A stretch of 64,000 nucleotides of DNA, taken from the NCBI RefSeq assembly GCF_041260155.1, contig NC_091946.1, positions 23,073,141-23,137,140 on the forward strand, given 5' to 3'. Under the pieces are notes generated by a model. The model was not told the origin of the DNA. It worked only from the letters and a program-made list of their open reading frames with translations, and ran no database searches. Shown in pieces: positions 22,231-34,061 of the stretch; the first letter of the stretch is position 1, and the number at the start of each line of letters is the position of its first letter. This DNA is from Ptychodera flava. Its lineage: Eukaryota > Hemichordata > Enteropneusta > Ptychoderidae. Made by a program: the position numbers and the translations under genes.

Positions 22231-23794
22231 AGAAAGCAAATACCTCATGCAGTGTTAAAAATGCGCACCTGTGGTACACAGAATACGGAAAACGCCTGAA
22301 CAAAGAACTCGCACACACGAAATCGACTTGCCACCTGCATTGTAGGCACAACTGCGTAATTATACGTGGTTGCCCCATGATTTCTAGTATTCCCTACGTT
22401 TTATGGTGCACAAAGGTGTTTGGAACGTGTAGTCGCAAGAGACTGATCGAAGACAGACCCATAAGTAACAAAGGGAACTCAGTGGCCTTGACCGTATCCT
22501 TTACTTTCAGCTTCCCCACGGTCCACGAAGGCCGAAAGAGAAGCATATAGTTCCAGGTCAGGAACTCAGTAGTGTGGTTGTTGTTTATGTCGTTCTTTGC
22601 GAGTAAGGACACCAGGTTATTGTTTCTGTTGATTCAATCATATTGATGTCGTTGTAAATACCTGTAAACACAGTGATGTAAAGTAACACAGGGGTATTTC
22701 ATAGTAGTTAGTTCCGGAAAGTTGCTGACCCGGAACTCTGAGTACAGGGGCCGACCGGTATACTTTGAGGGTCACAGTCGGCTCAGCACTCGGGTGTGCT
22801 CTGAGTCGTACGATTGTGGGAAGAATTCACTTCGATGAAATGGAATTCTTTGTGTACATATATGCAACAACATTTGGATGAAGCTGCTGTACCGAACGAA
22901 AATGTTTTCAGTTCGTAAACAAATCGTTAAAATTGTTGGCACGTTTAATATGTGAATAAAAGTGTTGAGGTTGCAAACACTGTTTTTAGTATTTACTAAT
23001 TGAACAGCCCTTAAATATGTTGGAGTGTTTGTTTCTTACACAACTTTTTATATTGGTGTTTGAATTCGAATGTGTCCATCCGTCCGCCCGTAGATAAAGT
23101 GTCATAACTTCAAAAAATCGTTTGTCAGAATATCATGCAATTTGGTACATAGTAATCCTCATGGAAAGAGATCTGAGGAGATTCTTGTGATTGTGGTCTA
23201 AATAATTAATGGTCATTTGCATAATTAATGAAACTGTGCAACGGACTATATCTCAAGAATTACCGAACAAAATTTAATGAAACTTTGCATGCACTGAAAC
23301 TATTTTATGGTCTTACTATGCTAAAAGTTTGGAGGACATGGCTCACAGATTTCATGTTCATTTGCATTTTAAAGAATAATTGTATACTAGACCATACAAT
23401 AAAATTCAATGCAAATCAAATTTCTGTAATTATGCCATATAACAAAGTTTGTTGTACTGAATTTGAACAGGTGTGACATAAAAATGACCAATGTTTACTG
23501 CTTACATAGTGAGAATAATATGAAACATATTGGTTGTATATAGCATTTAACAAACCCGTGTAACACCTGTTCTTTGTTTATATTCGGTTCAATACCCTGT
23601 TACTAATGCATTCCTTTTGACACATGCTGTCCACTCAGGTCTCACTTTGATTAGAACCATGCTGCGAGAAACGTACTAATATTTGTTAGTTTTACATTAG
23701 AGAAAGGCAATCAAACTTTGATCACACTGCTGACTTTAGCATTTTTCTGTGTCTAGGTGCTGTTTGTTAAATTCGTCTTCGTGAACTGATCATC
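22231..23794. other. Upstream of the NHL gene; no gene seen
   Basis: No repeat ends or exons were identified. The promoter of the NHL-repeat gene should lie toward the right end. Confidence 0.4.
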
Positions 23795-26700
23795 ATGATG
23801 GCAAATAACGCCGTTGCCTGTGCTTTCGTCATTGTATTTGTCGTTCGATTTGCACCTGTAGCTGCAGTACCAGGTAAGAACAGAACCGTCACTTAACAAC
23901 ATCCAATTGTTCCTCTTGTTGTAATGTTTTAACGAATATTTCAGCGGAAGATTTCCTTTTACCTCTTTCGAATTCGATATAGATACAATTGTGCATCTTT
24001 TTATATTCAGATAGCGCTCTATCATAATCCACAAAGAATTGATGGGCGTACGCCAAGAAATTGTATTCACTGAAAGCGAAGTTAATTCTTCGCTACCTAA
24101 GTAAGGGGAATCAACCTCACCAATATTAAATAGTATAGCCCAAACAAGGGTATATGTGCCCGACGTCAGAGGGCAAATGGTCCCCTTCCTCGAGGGTACA
24201 TAGTCCCTTCTTTGGGTTATTTTGTTTTTATTATATGACGCTCTTACATTATTAGTCTTCACTCCACCATTTTTGTTTATTTGCAAATGTCTGGCATATG
24301 CTTTATTGCCATGTTTGACAAAAATCCGTTGAAATAAGAACGATTGTCATCATCGAAAGGCGTATTGATATATAACTCTTATGCGGTTTATCGATTTTTA
24401 TGCATAATTTTCTAAAAACCATATATCCTACGTAAACATGCAATTTAATCATTTTTAAAACCGGAAGTTGTCAAGTCGAAAATAGTTCCGGCTTGCTTAT
24501 AATCGAATTGTGATCATACGGCCCGTTACATCATCAACATATTACCATTGAATGCTGTGCAGCAAGCGACTTTCGATGAATGAGGCATACAATAAACTGT
24601 TTTGTACACAGGTGTGGTGGCTACTGTCGCAGGTGGCGGAGGTATACATTGGACAAAAAGCAAAGACTGTGTTGAGAGTGACACGGGTTCACGTGATGGC
24701 AGGAAAACCGACGCCAGGTTTCATTACCCATGGGGCATTGCTTACGATCCAGTAGGGAAGGCTGTATTCGTAGCCGATTGTGTGAGTATATCGATTTTAG
24801 ATGCCAAATTCACAATAGCTTCATATAAACCTCATGAATGTGTTTTCATAACATCTATGCAAGACCTTTCAAGAGCCACGAGGTTTAAGAAAAAGGGTGT
24901 TACGATGAAGAGGGGTAATTGACGGAAACAAAATTGCCTATTTGTAGAGGCATAATCACGCAGCAAGGGATTTTTTGGAACTTTTTACATTGGTGACAGA
25001 TAATTCTGAATTTATGAGTGCACATGTTATATTTCGGATTGTCCTTTCATCTAGGGCTGCCCCGGCACAGTGAGAGCCAACGACAGAATCCGAAAAATTG
25101 AAGTCAAAACTGGTTAGTATCAGTGGTACTTATCGCCGTATTCACGGAATTCAAATTGTTTTTTGACATCTTCCCAAAAGTTTCCGTATTTGATTTTGTC
25201 ACAGCTCTGAGTACTATAACCATGTTCTTTTGCCCTATGAAACAAAATTGAGCAAATTTGACAGTGACAAGACGGGGTTTGTGCACACTCTCTGACAACA
25301 GAGGTTACATTTCATACCAGTATATTGATGGCCCAAATAGAGCGATCTGATTGGTCGAGACGCGAAAAACACTGTGATATATTGGCGATATACCACGGCT
25401 GGCATACGCACGAGCTCTCAGCTTGAGCAAAAATCCGCTTTTGACGTTCCACGCCAGAATTTCAATATACTGTTATGATATAATAGCAATAAATCACACC
25501 CATCGACGGTATACCACGAGATTTTGACCAGTTCACTTCATATATGCACTTGCTATCGCTCGTGCATATATGTCGTGAACTGGTCAAGATCTCGTGGTAT
25601 ACCGTCGCTGGGTGTGCTTTATTGCTTAACTATATACCGGATAAAGCATATGGAATATATTGCAGTTAAATACAAGATGATTAAAATGCAAGTTACCATC
25701 ATGTGAAGTGCATCTTGTTGGGAAATGTCAGAAAGAAAATAAAAGTCGACGGTACTAGCAAACGCGTAATTAGGGCCAGTAATTAAGTTATTTTCCACTT
25801 ATTGCGTGATCTGGCGAGACTTGAATACGCAATGTAGTTGTTGGGCGCAAACGATGTTGACCAAGTCAAGAGCTGTATGAAAGTATGGTCATACTTAAAA
25901 TTAGTGACTTATATTAGTGAAGTCCTCAAATCTGCAGGTGATTGCTCTGTTTCTCCTGCGTCAATTATGTCACGCACCCTTTTCACTCCATATCTGAGGT
26001 TAATGCCAGATTACATTAATGACAGCAGTGATAGGCTTGTCAAACAATAATGGTAGACGACAATATTTCTTACATCGCTAGGTCACGTGACAACTGTAGC
26101 CGGTAGTGCGCAGGGATATCAAGATGGCATTGGTGAAAAGGCGTTATTCCATCATCCGGCAGGTAAGTATCTCGGACGGAACTTAGGCTGTTAGCCATCA
26201 CCACCATAGTTGTATAACCATCTGCCATGAAGGCTTGTTAAATGAAGATTTTTATTTCTCACGTCCCCGGTACACTGGGAGTATGAGATCACCGGTGTGG
26301 AATAGATAGACCTCACACACTGTTATCCCACTAAGTGCGTTATAGTTTCGTTTAGCGAATGCTTATTGGTCGTTCGCTATCCCCGTGCCGATGCGTGCGG
26401 GTAGTTTGACGAATGAGAGTCCGGAACTGTAAAACATGGGCAAACGACATACTTCAAAATGAACGGGATTTGTATACTCCCCGGTTGGTGATAAATACAT
26501 AAAAATACTTAAGCTCAGATTTACGAACCGTTAATGCATCGCTACAATAAATTAAATGCGGTTAGATGTAAATAGCAGTGAGAAGAAACACATTCGTGAG
26601 TATAAATATGTTCCGCGCAGCATTTAATGCAGGGGTGAATGTGGACTATTTTGGGGCGTTTTCTACAATAGAATAACATAACTGTATTTTAGGGATGTGA

Positions 26701-27307
26701 GAAAAAACTATGCAAAATATCAATTGGCTGAGGAATAAATTTCTGTCTCACACTCGCCGAGACAGAAATTCTCGAACTTGTGTGAGACATTCCATCTGAG
26801 CATTTGGGTGTGGGATGATAAAGAGATACCATTCCTCGGGCAGCATTTAAATCCGGGACCAAAAAAGACTGGCGCTTATACACTGTCCCATTGAACATCT
26901 TTTCTTCTTTACACTTTTTTTTGCAGGAATGTCTATGCATCGCAAGACAAGAACTTTGTTCGTTTGCGATAGTGTGAGTAGTCCCTAAATTGTATCTCTT
27001 GTAAGAAAGTTGTTATTTTATGATACAGTATTCCATAATCGTGTTCGCCGCTTTTTATTACCGTCTGTGGCATCATTTATTAAAAACGTTATATTTAATA
27101 AATTAAAAGGTTTTCGTTATTGTAGACTGGAGGATAAAGATTTTCTTTTCCATGTATTTTTTAAAGTAATGTGAAACAACGTTGTATTTGAATATGACTA
27201 GATAAATTGTTCACGTTACAGGCAAATCATCGAATAAGGTCCCTTGAAGTAGAAACAGGTAAGGATGAGGATTTTCCTTATACCATAAAACAATGTATTG
27301 TTTCCAG

Positions 27308-27395
<88 letters not shown>

Positions 27396-30300
27396 GAGAG
27401 GGAGGGAGGGAGGGAGGGACAGACAAGACTTTCTTGATTGAACTGTGATGCTAACAGTTGATTCTAGCAGCCGGCATAGCATATAGACTGTCGGTGAAAG
27501 TTTTCTCAAGTCAGTGTCGAAAGCCTGTGCGATTATATGGATGTAGAAATAACAGTTTCACCAGGCCTTTGTTTGATTTCTCCTCCAAGAAGTAGAATAT
27601 TGCATTGAAGTCTTGGATATTCAAAGACTTATTATAAAGTGAAACTGTGTAAGGGTCTGCAAAGGCTGAAATGTTAACAACATTCCCTATCCTTCACATT
27701 AGGCCGAGTAAAACCTTTCGTCGGCAGTGGTCGTGAAGAGTTTGTTGATGGGAGAGGTGCGAACGCGGGTTTCAACAACCCGCAAGCTGTAGCCGTAGAC
27801 CACGTCCACAAGGATCGCTTCTTCGTGGCTGACACGGTGAGGGATGTCGGAAAAAGTAGCTGTACACTGATATCACTGCTCACCTTCCGTCTCTCCGAGA
27901 GGAGACGATGAGCCACCCTGATTCAGAAACTGCTGTAGTTTACCTTTGTTTATGAATAATTTGGAAGTGCCTTTTATACACTTGTGTTTTTTATTATGAA
28001 TCTGTTTAATTATCGATATTTTTGAGTTTCGGTGACAAGTTTCTCAAGAAGTTAAAGAAGAATCTTATTTTGTTTGAACGGCGCAAATATGCCTCCAAGG
28101 TAATAGATCGATACATCATATAACTTTTTCATATTAATATATCAAATGCCGCTTCCTCTCCACTGTCTTATTTGTTCAAGTTTGAAATTTCACAGAATTG
28201 TTGGCGTTGTCCAATAATGGCCACATTTCTGATCGTTCTAGGATAATCACGCGATACGTGAGGTCAGTTTACCGGACGGTGAAGTGACCACCCTGGCCGG
28301 AGGATCGAAGGGACTGAAAAATGGCAAGGGCAGAGGCGCCACGTTTTACCATCCAGCTGGTGTCACTGTCGACCCAGACGGATACCGATTATTCGTCGCC
28401 GATCATGTAGGTTAAACCGCAGTCTCTTGTGGTCACCTGTGCGGCGGTCTGCCTATGCGTCACAGGGTCTATCCGCCGTGTATTAAACCAAAAGCGACTT
28501 TACTTAACCGTTTCACCCCCATTTTCATGTTTAGAAGTCCACCTTTGCTATAGAAATGAGTGGGATTGGGCTAAACCATGTTGGTGAATGTGTCAAACAG
28601 ACCACAGAGAAACATATAGACAGATCCATCTTTCTCTATGAACAGACTGACCGATTCACGTACATCATGGTCATGCACTGTTTTATCTCAAACTTTGGTA
28701 CCGACAGCTTTCTTGGAAAAGGCTCATTTTTCGTTAATCATCAACTTCTGTGACTGTGAAACAGAAAAAGTTCGTTTTCGACAACATTATTTCTAACAAA
28801 GAATATAAAATACATTAGGCCTATCCCCCAAAGAGATAACATAGAGGATTGTGACAAGTTGAACATTCAGAAAGTAAGAAATCAAGAAGACGTCAATATA
28901 AGAATGTTAAGAAATTAATTAAACTTATCTAGTTCAAAACATTTTCACGAGAACCCAGATTTATTCCTGATTCCGAAAGAGTATACTTTGAGAACAGTTT
29001 AGCGTTCCCTTGGAAGATACATCGTTTTCGTGAATTAATTAGAGTAGTCCTGTGATTTGCTAACCTTAGGCTTTTTTTTTTTTCCTTTTTTAGTACAACC
29101 ATGTCATACGAATCATAGACCTCTCTGACGGTAAGTTTTACTTCTATTGAGATATATACAACTTTCATGTTGCTTGAACGAAACCCCTTGGTGTAGAAAT
29201 GAAACTTAAGATATTTCACTTGTCAAAGGCTCAACTGACAATCCTGAGTGTCTTGTAGCATAGACACTAGGTGAGACTTTTATCATTTGTTTGTGATGTA
29301 CTGTTATAGTAGTAGTCTTATACTTTACCATTAATGTTAGTAATCTTTAGTGATTGGCAATTTCCTGTCTTTCGACTTCGCCAGATGTGAACTTGGCATC
29401 AAATATTTTAATCGTGTTATTTCGCTTTATCAATCAAATGCGCTTCAATAAAAGCTTGCGTGATCTCTTCAACTTACATGGGATTAGAAGTTTTACGCAG
29501 GTTTACCTCGCTATGACTGTAGGGAAAAGAAATTATTTTTCATCAAAACGCGGTAATTCCACTTTGTGTACGCGTTTGTAAGAAAGGTTCAAAGCTTGGC
29601 AAACAACAAATGGTACATGTTCCCCTCCGCCACCATCGTTCACCTTGATGAGGCCTGATATTACAAATTGCTTTTCTTTTATTCAAAGGTATGGTGACTA
29701 CATTTGTCGGTAGCGGCAAACCAGGTTTCGTTGACGGCTTGGGTACCCAGGCCATGTTGAACTATCCAGAGGGCATGGCGTACGACGCGGAATACCAAAT
29801 CTTATATGTCGTGGAGTTTGTAAGTTTCTGGTAACGTTTCTTAGTGTAGTATGCGCCTCGGAAGTGAAAGAATTAAACTTTTGCTCACACTTTCCTCGAT
29901 GAAACTTTCAGCCATACTCTTACCAAAACAGTAATAACAATCGGGGGTCACCGCTTAAATATTGGTACTAGAAAAACAAAGTACCTGACACTTACAGATA
30001 TTTGAAATTCAAAATGGCCGCCATCCCTGTGCTAACTCTATAGAGAAAAATATAATTGACGATTTTCGAAAAAACTAAGCCGGTGAATTTTTTTCTTACT
30101 CCAAGAACTTTAAAATGAGCCCCAACAAGTGGTAAATCATAAAAGAATTGTAAAAGTTTTGGAGTCTAAATATCTGTCCCCGAGGCGCATACCTCAATAC
30201 CGTTACAACTTTACTTGTACATTTTATTCAGTGCATGCGTGCATACGTTATTCCGATCCGCCTGTCCATCGCGACGTTATGTATCGGTAAGCGACGGTTG

Positions 30301-33300
30301 TGGCGATGTTTTGTCAAATGAATATTGATATTCATTGCAAAAAAGAGTCTGTTTTCAGCTGAATGTAGGAGTTCTCGTCTCCACTGAAGATTTTTTCAGT
30401 GTCTTGTCGTATGAAATCTTTGTTTGCCACAGTGTAATTTAACAACCGTCATCCAAGAAAGAAAACTCTGTAATTTTTGTTTTCTCTTCACTTCTTTCCA
30501 GGACAATAACTGTATTCGGACCGTCAGTAAAGAGGGTAGGTATCAGTATTGCAAATTGTGTTACAAAACAGTTTAAGTAGTGGTGTATACTTCTCATGGA
30601 ACGTCCTGCGGGTTTTTTTTTTGAAACCCAAGAAGATGGCGCTTTAGTTTGCCAAAGACAGTGATGCATCCAGGAACTGTAGATTCCTGATGATTTTGTC
30701 TGACGTAATATACTGTTGAGAGACAAAAAAAGTCCTTGGTTTTATGTTACTATTATGCGCTTTCAGGCGAGGTGAAGACGTTTGTCGGGGGACATGAGGG
30801 CCAGTCAGATGGCGTCGGAGAGGAAGCGAAATTTTTCCATCCTACTGGATTGACTTACGACGAAGTGAACAAAATTATCTACGTAACCGATCAGGTGAGA
30901 AGTAAAGCTGGTAACACGATTGGAACTAATTTGGAATAATTTGATTTTCATATTTTTAAAATTTCTCAAAAGTGTTAAGTGCTCTTTAGTTGATTGTTGC
31001 AATATTACAAATTACTCATAAAACAATTGTGTAACTTAAAAAGAAAAGCAGATGAGCTTACATTTGCAGATCAAACAGACATTACTTCACCATCCAATTA
31101 TCCCAAATTAGTTCCAATCGTGTTTGGTCCGAAACAGCAATTCGTGTATCGTTTCAAGGTAGTATGCGCCTCGAAAATGAAATACTTAAACTTTTGCTCA
31201 AACATTTCTCAATGAATATTCAAACCATTCTCTTTCAAAATCAAGAATAAAAATCGGGGGACACTGTGCAAAGTTTGGTAATAGAGAAACAAATTAACCA
31301 AAATTTAGCGATATTTGAAATTCAAAATGGCAGCCGTCTATGGAGAAAAATAAGTTTCGATTTTCGAAAAACTAAGACAGTAAAAAGTTTACTTACTCCA
31401 AGAACTTTAAAATGAACCCTCGCAAGTGGTTGGTCAGAAAAAGAATTGTAAAAGAGAGCCCAAATATCTGTCCTTGAGGCGCATTCTACGTTAAAGAGAT
31501 GTCGTCATTTTTTGAACTTTAGGAAAGAACGGAGTCGCAATCTTTAAACATTTTAAAGAAAGTTCACATAAGAACAATCTCATTCAAAGCAAGGGACAGT
31601 GGCTACCTCTAAATATTATCCAGAATGATGTATGTGATCGCCTTTTTTAAATATTATCCACAGACACACAGTATTCTCTTCAAATACTTTTAAAGAGACA
31701 TAGTCATTGTATTTCAATATTGTTTATGGCGATAAAGTCGCCAATTTTAATATCGCCTACCTACCGTTATTCATGGGCAACGAGTTATTGTAGTTCAATA
31801 TGATTTTTTCTTATTTTTTTCCTGTGAAATGTTGTCTCTCACAATCTTTCACTGAAACGAGTTGGTTGTCAATACAGTCGTTTGACATGTCCGATGATGT
31901 TATTAGTTGTCTAACACGTTTGAGGCCGGCGATAGCGAAATTTGACGCCCCTTGGCAAGTCACAAGTCAAGTAGTGGAACAAAATCAAGCACCCAAATGA
32001 AACCCAAATATATACCAAAATATTGTTAAAATGTGACGACTTTTCCCTTTCTGTTGTTTAATACTTGCTCTAGTTTAATTTTCAGTTGAGTTTAAATGAT
32101 ATTAAAGGGACACAGTTGTCGGAACTGCGCTCAAAGGTCGTATGGGACCCATACGACCAATGTAAACACTGTATCTAAGGTACGGTTGTGATTTGTGAAA
32201 AGTAAAACATGTCTGTCATAATCTACATCGTGTAATTTAAATGTTGAAGCTATGACGAGGTGCATCTAGAGATATCATGCACGAAATACATTGTTTGTGA
32301 ACAAGAAACTCGCATAGGCGCAGTTCCGACGACTGTTTCCCTTTAATAACTGTAACAAAAGCTGAACCATGAATTCAAAACAACAATACCTTCCGAAGAG
32401 ATGGTCTGTTACCTGCTGTAACACTAATAATTGAAAGACATTTCCTGTACATTTTCTCTTGCAGTACAATCACCTTATTCGCAGCATCAGCGCAATAGGA
32501 TCAAAAATAGCGCCTCCTGGCACAATAACAGGTATGGTAGACTCTGAGTCTTATTCGTTCAAGTATTTCTGGAAGATAATCGATTTATACAATCTGTTTC
32601 CTCCTGGCTATACTACTCAGGGCATAATCGGAAGGTTTTCTTGACTTTGTTTTCGGAGAGTTGTTCAGTATTTAAATGTACGTATGCAAGTATCGTATAC
32701 TGAAATTATAAACAACAGGACGACACACTTTTGTTGAATTCCCGTCAAAAACAACAAACAATATCTCCTTCGACTAGCTTCGACTTCCTTTTTTTCCGCA
32801 GAAGACGCTGTGTTCAAATTCTGCATGACATCTGTAATTTGCTGAATTTGTGTACATAATTTAAACTTTAAAGGGTGGTGTCGTCCCGTCTGCAGCTGCG
32901 TGACTTTCTCGTTGATAAACATTGCCTTTTCCCAGAAAAAGACTATGAGTGCCAAAGTGTGAAGCAAATCCAGCATTTGATGCAAGTCCATAGTTCACCA
33001 GTTTTGTAGCTTTCCAGTTACCCAGAGATTTCGCCAAATAAACTCATGGTTGCTTCCCTTCGTTTATAACTGAGGCTGCTTCGGCCGTTGTCACCACATA
33101 TGCACAAAGGATGTTGGGATATGTTGTGCATAGCACCACTCCCGTTGTATGGTCCCATGGGCATAGCCGCAGACAAAACGAAACCCTCCCTGTAACTTGT
33201 TTGGTAGCTTCTTGATGTCAATGAACGCACTGACTTTGTGTCACCAACTTATACGCATCCGCACCAATCCATATCTAAATTAGTTTTCGTTTCACAGGTC

Positions 33301-33709
33301 TATTTTCAATTTTTACTCCACAAGTTTCTATTCAACGCGTAACATCTTGACTTTCTGCTGCCCATTCTACTGTTCTTATTCCAATGTTATTCTACGTGTC
33401 TTTCCACTCAGCATTCACTTCGCAAAACAATTATTTTGACACGAATCGAAAATCAATCCACATTCATCACATGCAGCATCAGATTTTCATTAGCTCCACA
33501 CTTTTGCAGTTATTTGTGTCGTTTTGATTACTCATACTTTCTTTAACACTCATTTGTTTGTTTTCTTTCCAGTGGAAAAGGTTGTCACGTCGATCAGGGA
33601 AGGTTACACCGGAACAGTTTTGTTATCGTTCACGTTTATTCTTTTCTGGGCTATCTTATTTCTGATGGTCTGCCGACGAAAGGGTCGTCGGTTTCTCTCA
33701 AAAGTGTAG
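23795..33709 (+). CDS. Six-NHL-repeat type I membrane protein, 14 exons
   Basis: Exons: 23795-23873, 24612-24781, 25055-25112, 26082-26162, 26927-26973, 27222-27258, 27703-27836, 28242-28406, 29094-29130, 29689-29819, 30502-30535, 30767-30894, 32465-32531, 33573-33709. All have GT..AG ends and consistent phases; the total is 1305 nt, 434 aa. Residues 1-24 form a signal peptide (core CAFVIVFVV). Residues 27-385 hold six NHL repeats of the type G.V.T..G.....DG.G..A.F..P.G......LFVAD..NH.IR.I, enough for one six-bladed beta-propeller. Residues 404-423 form a membrane helix (TVLLSFTFILFWAILFLMVC), followed by a short basic tail RRKGRRFLSKV. The propeller should therefore face the outside or the lumen, a binding role by analogy with other NHL proteins; the partner is unknown. 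Most repeats use a long exon plus a short exon, with phase-1 introns between repeats. Exon 8 fuses the end of repeat 3 with the start of repeat 4. Two ATGs in tandem begin the frame. Confidence 0.9.
25485..25626. mobile_element. Hairpin element in NHL-gene intron 3
   Basis: Arms AGCAATAAATCACACCCATC and inverted AGCAATAAAGCACACCCAGC continue through GACGGTATACCACGAGAT to GCATATATG around a short loop. Just upstream, 25345-25362 reads ATCTGATTGGTCGAGACG, a phrase shared in part with the hairpin-bearing insert at 45748-46268. Confidence 0.8.
27311..27420. repeat. (GA)n microsatellite
   Basis: About 80 bp of AG dinucleotides ending in GGGA repeats, in the intron after NHL exon 6. Confidence 0.97.
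29841..30194. mobile_element. TTAA-type 350-bp MITE (GCGCCTCG family), copy in NHL intron
   Basis: GTAGTATGCGCCTCGGAAGT at the left and the inverse of GAGGTATGCGCCTCGGGGAC at the right. The interior shares TTCAAAATGGC and ACTTTAAAATGAG blocks with copies at 31154, 48024, 59836 and 60717. Confidence 0.8.
31154..31494. mobile_element. TTAA-type 350-bp MITE, second copy in NHL gene
   Basis: AAGGTAGTATGCGCCTCGAA at the left, GAGGCGCATTCTACGTTAA at the right. Same interior as the copy at 29841 and in the same orientation. Confidence 0.82.
32102..32346. mobile_element. AAAGGGA-TIR MITE, copy 2
   Basis: TTAAAGGGACACAGTTGTCG at the left, CGACTGTTTCCCTTTAA at the right, TTAA at both borders. Lies in the long intron before NHL exon 13. 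Confidence 0.85.
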
Positions 33710-34061
33710 CGTCTGGCAGGGCAGTTCACCAGACAATATAGGTGACAAAGGTTGATAAGAAAAAAAGGTCAAAGGTTGATAAAAAAGGTCAAAAAATATT
33801 TCTTACTATAGCACATGACTATGCGTGACGAGACAGAAGATTATCAGGTTGTATGTAAATGATGCGATAAATTGCTTCACGAAGATGACTTTTCTGTATA
33901 AATGTTCAGGAAGTGTGCAATACAGTCTAACCAGGGTGCATTGAATGCATTTTGGTGCATTTTCAAATCGTATTTCTCTGATTCATCCACCAGAATTGCT
34001 TATACAATTCTATTGACTGAAAATAGCCGTTTATTTGAAGTATTATTTACTAACAGGTCAG

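Noticed and set aside
22176-22550. 124-codon frame near the right inverted block
   Set aside because: No domain, no splice support, and the shared part with 12851-12940 changes frame between copies.
23753-24286. 177-codon minus-strand frame
   Set aside because: It overlaps NHL exon 1 and intron 1 on the other strand and has no recognisable content.
27207-27509. Arg/Glu and Ser/Leu repeat frames
   Set aside because: Translations of the (GA)n microsatellite.
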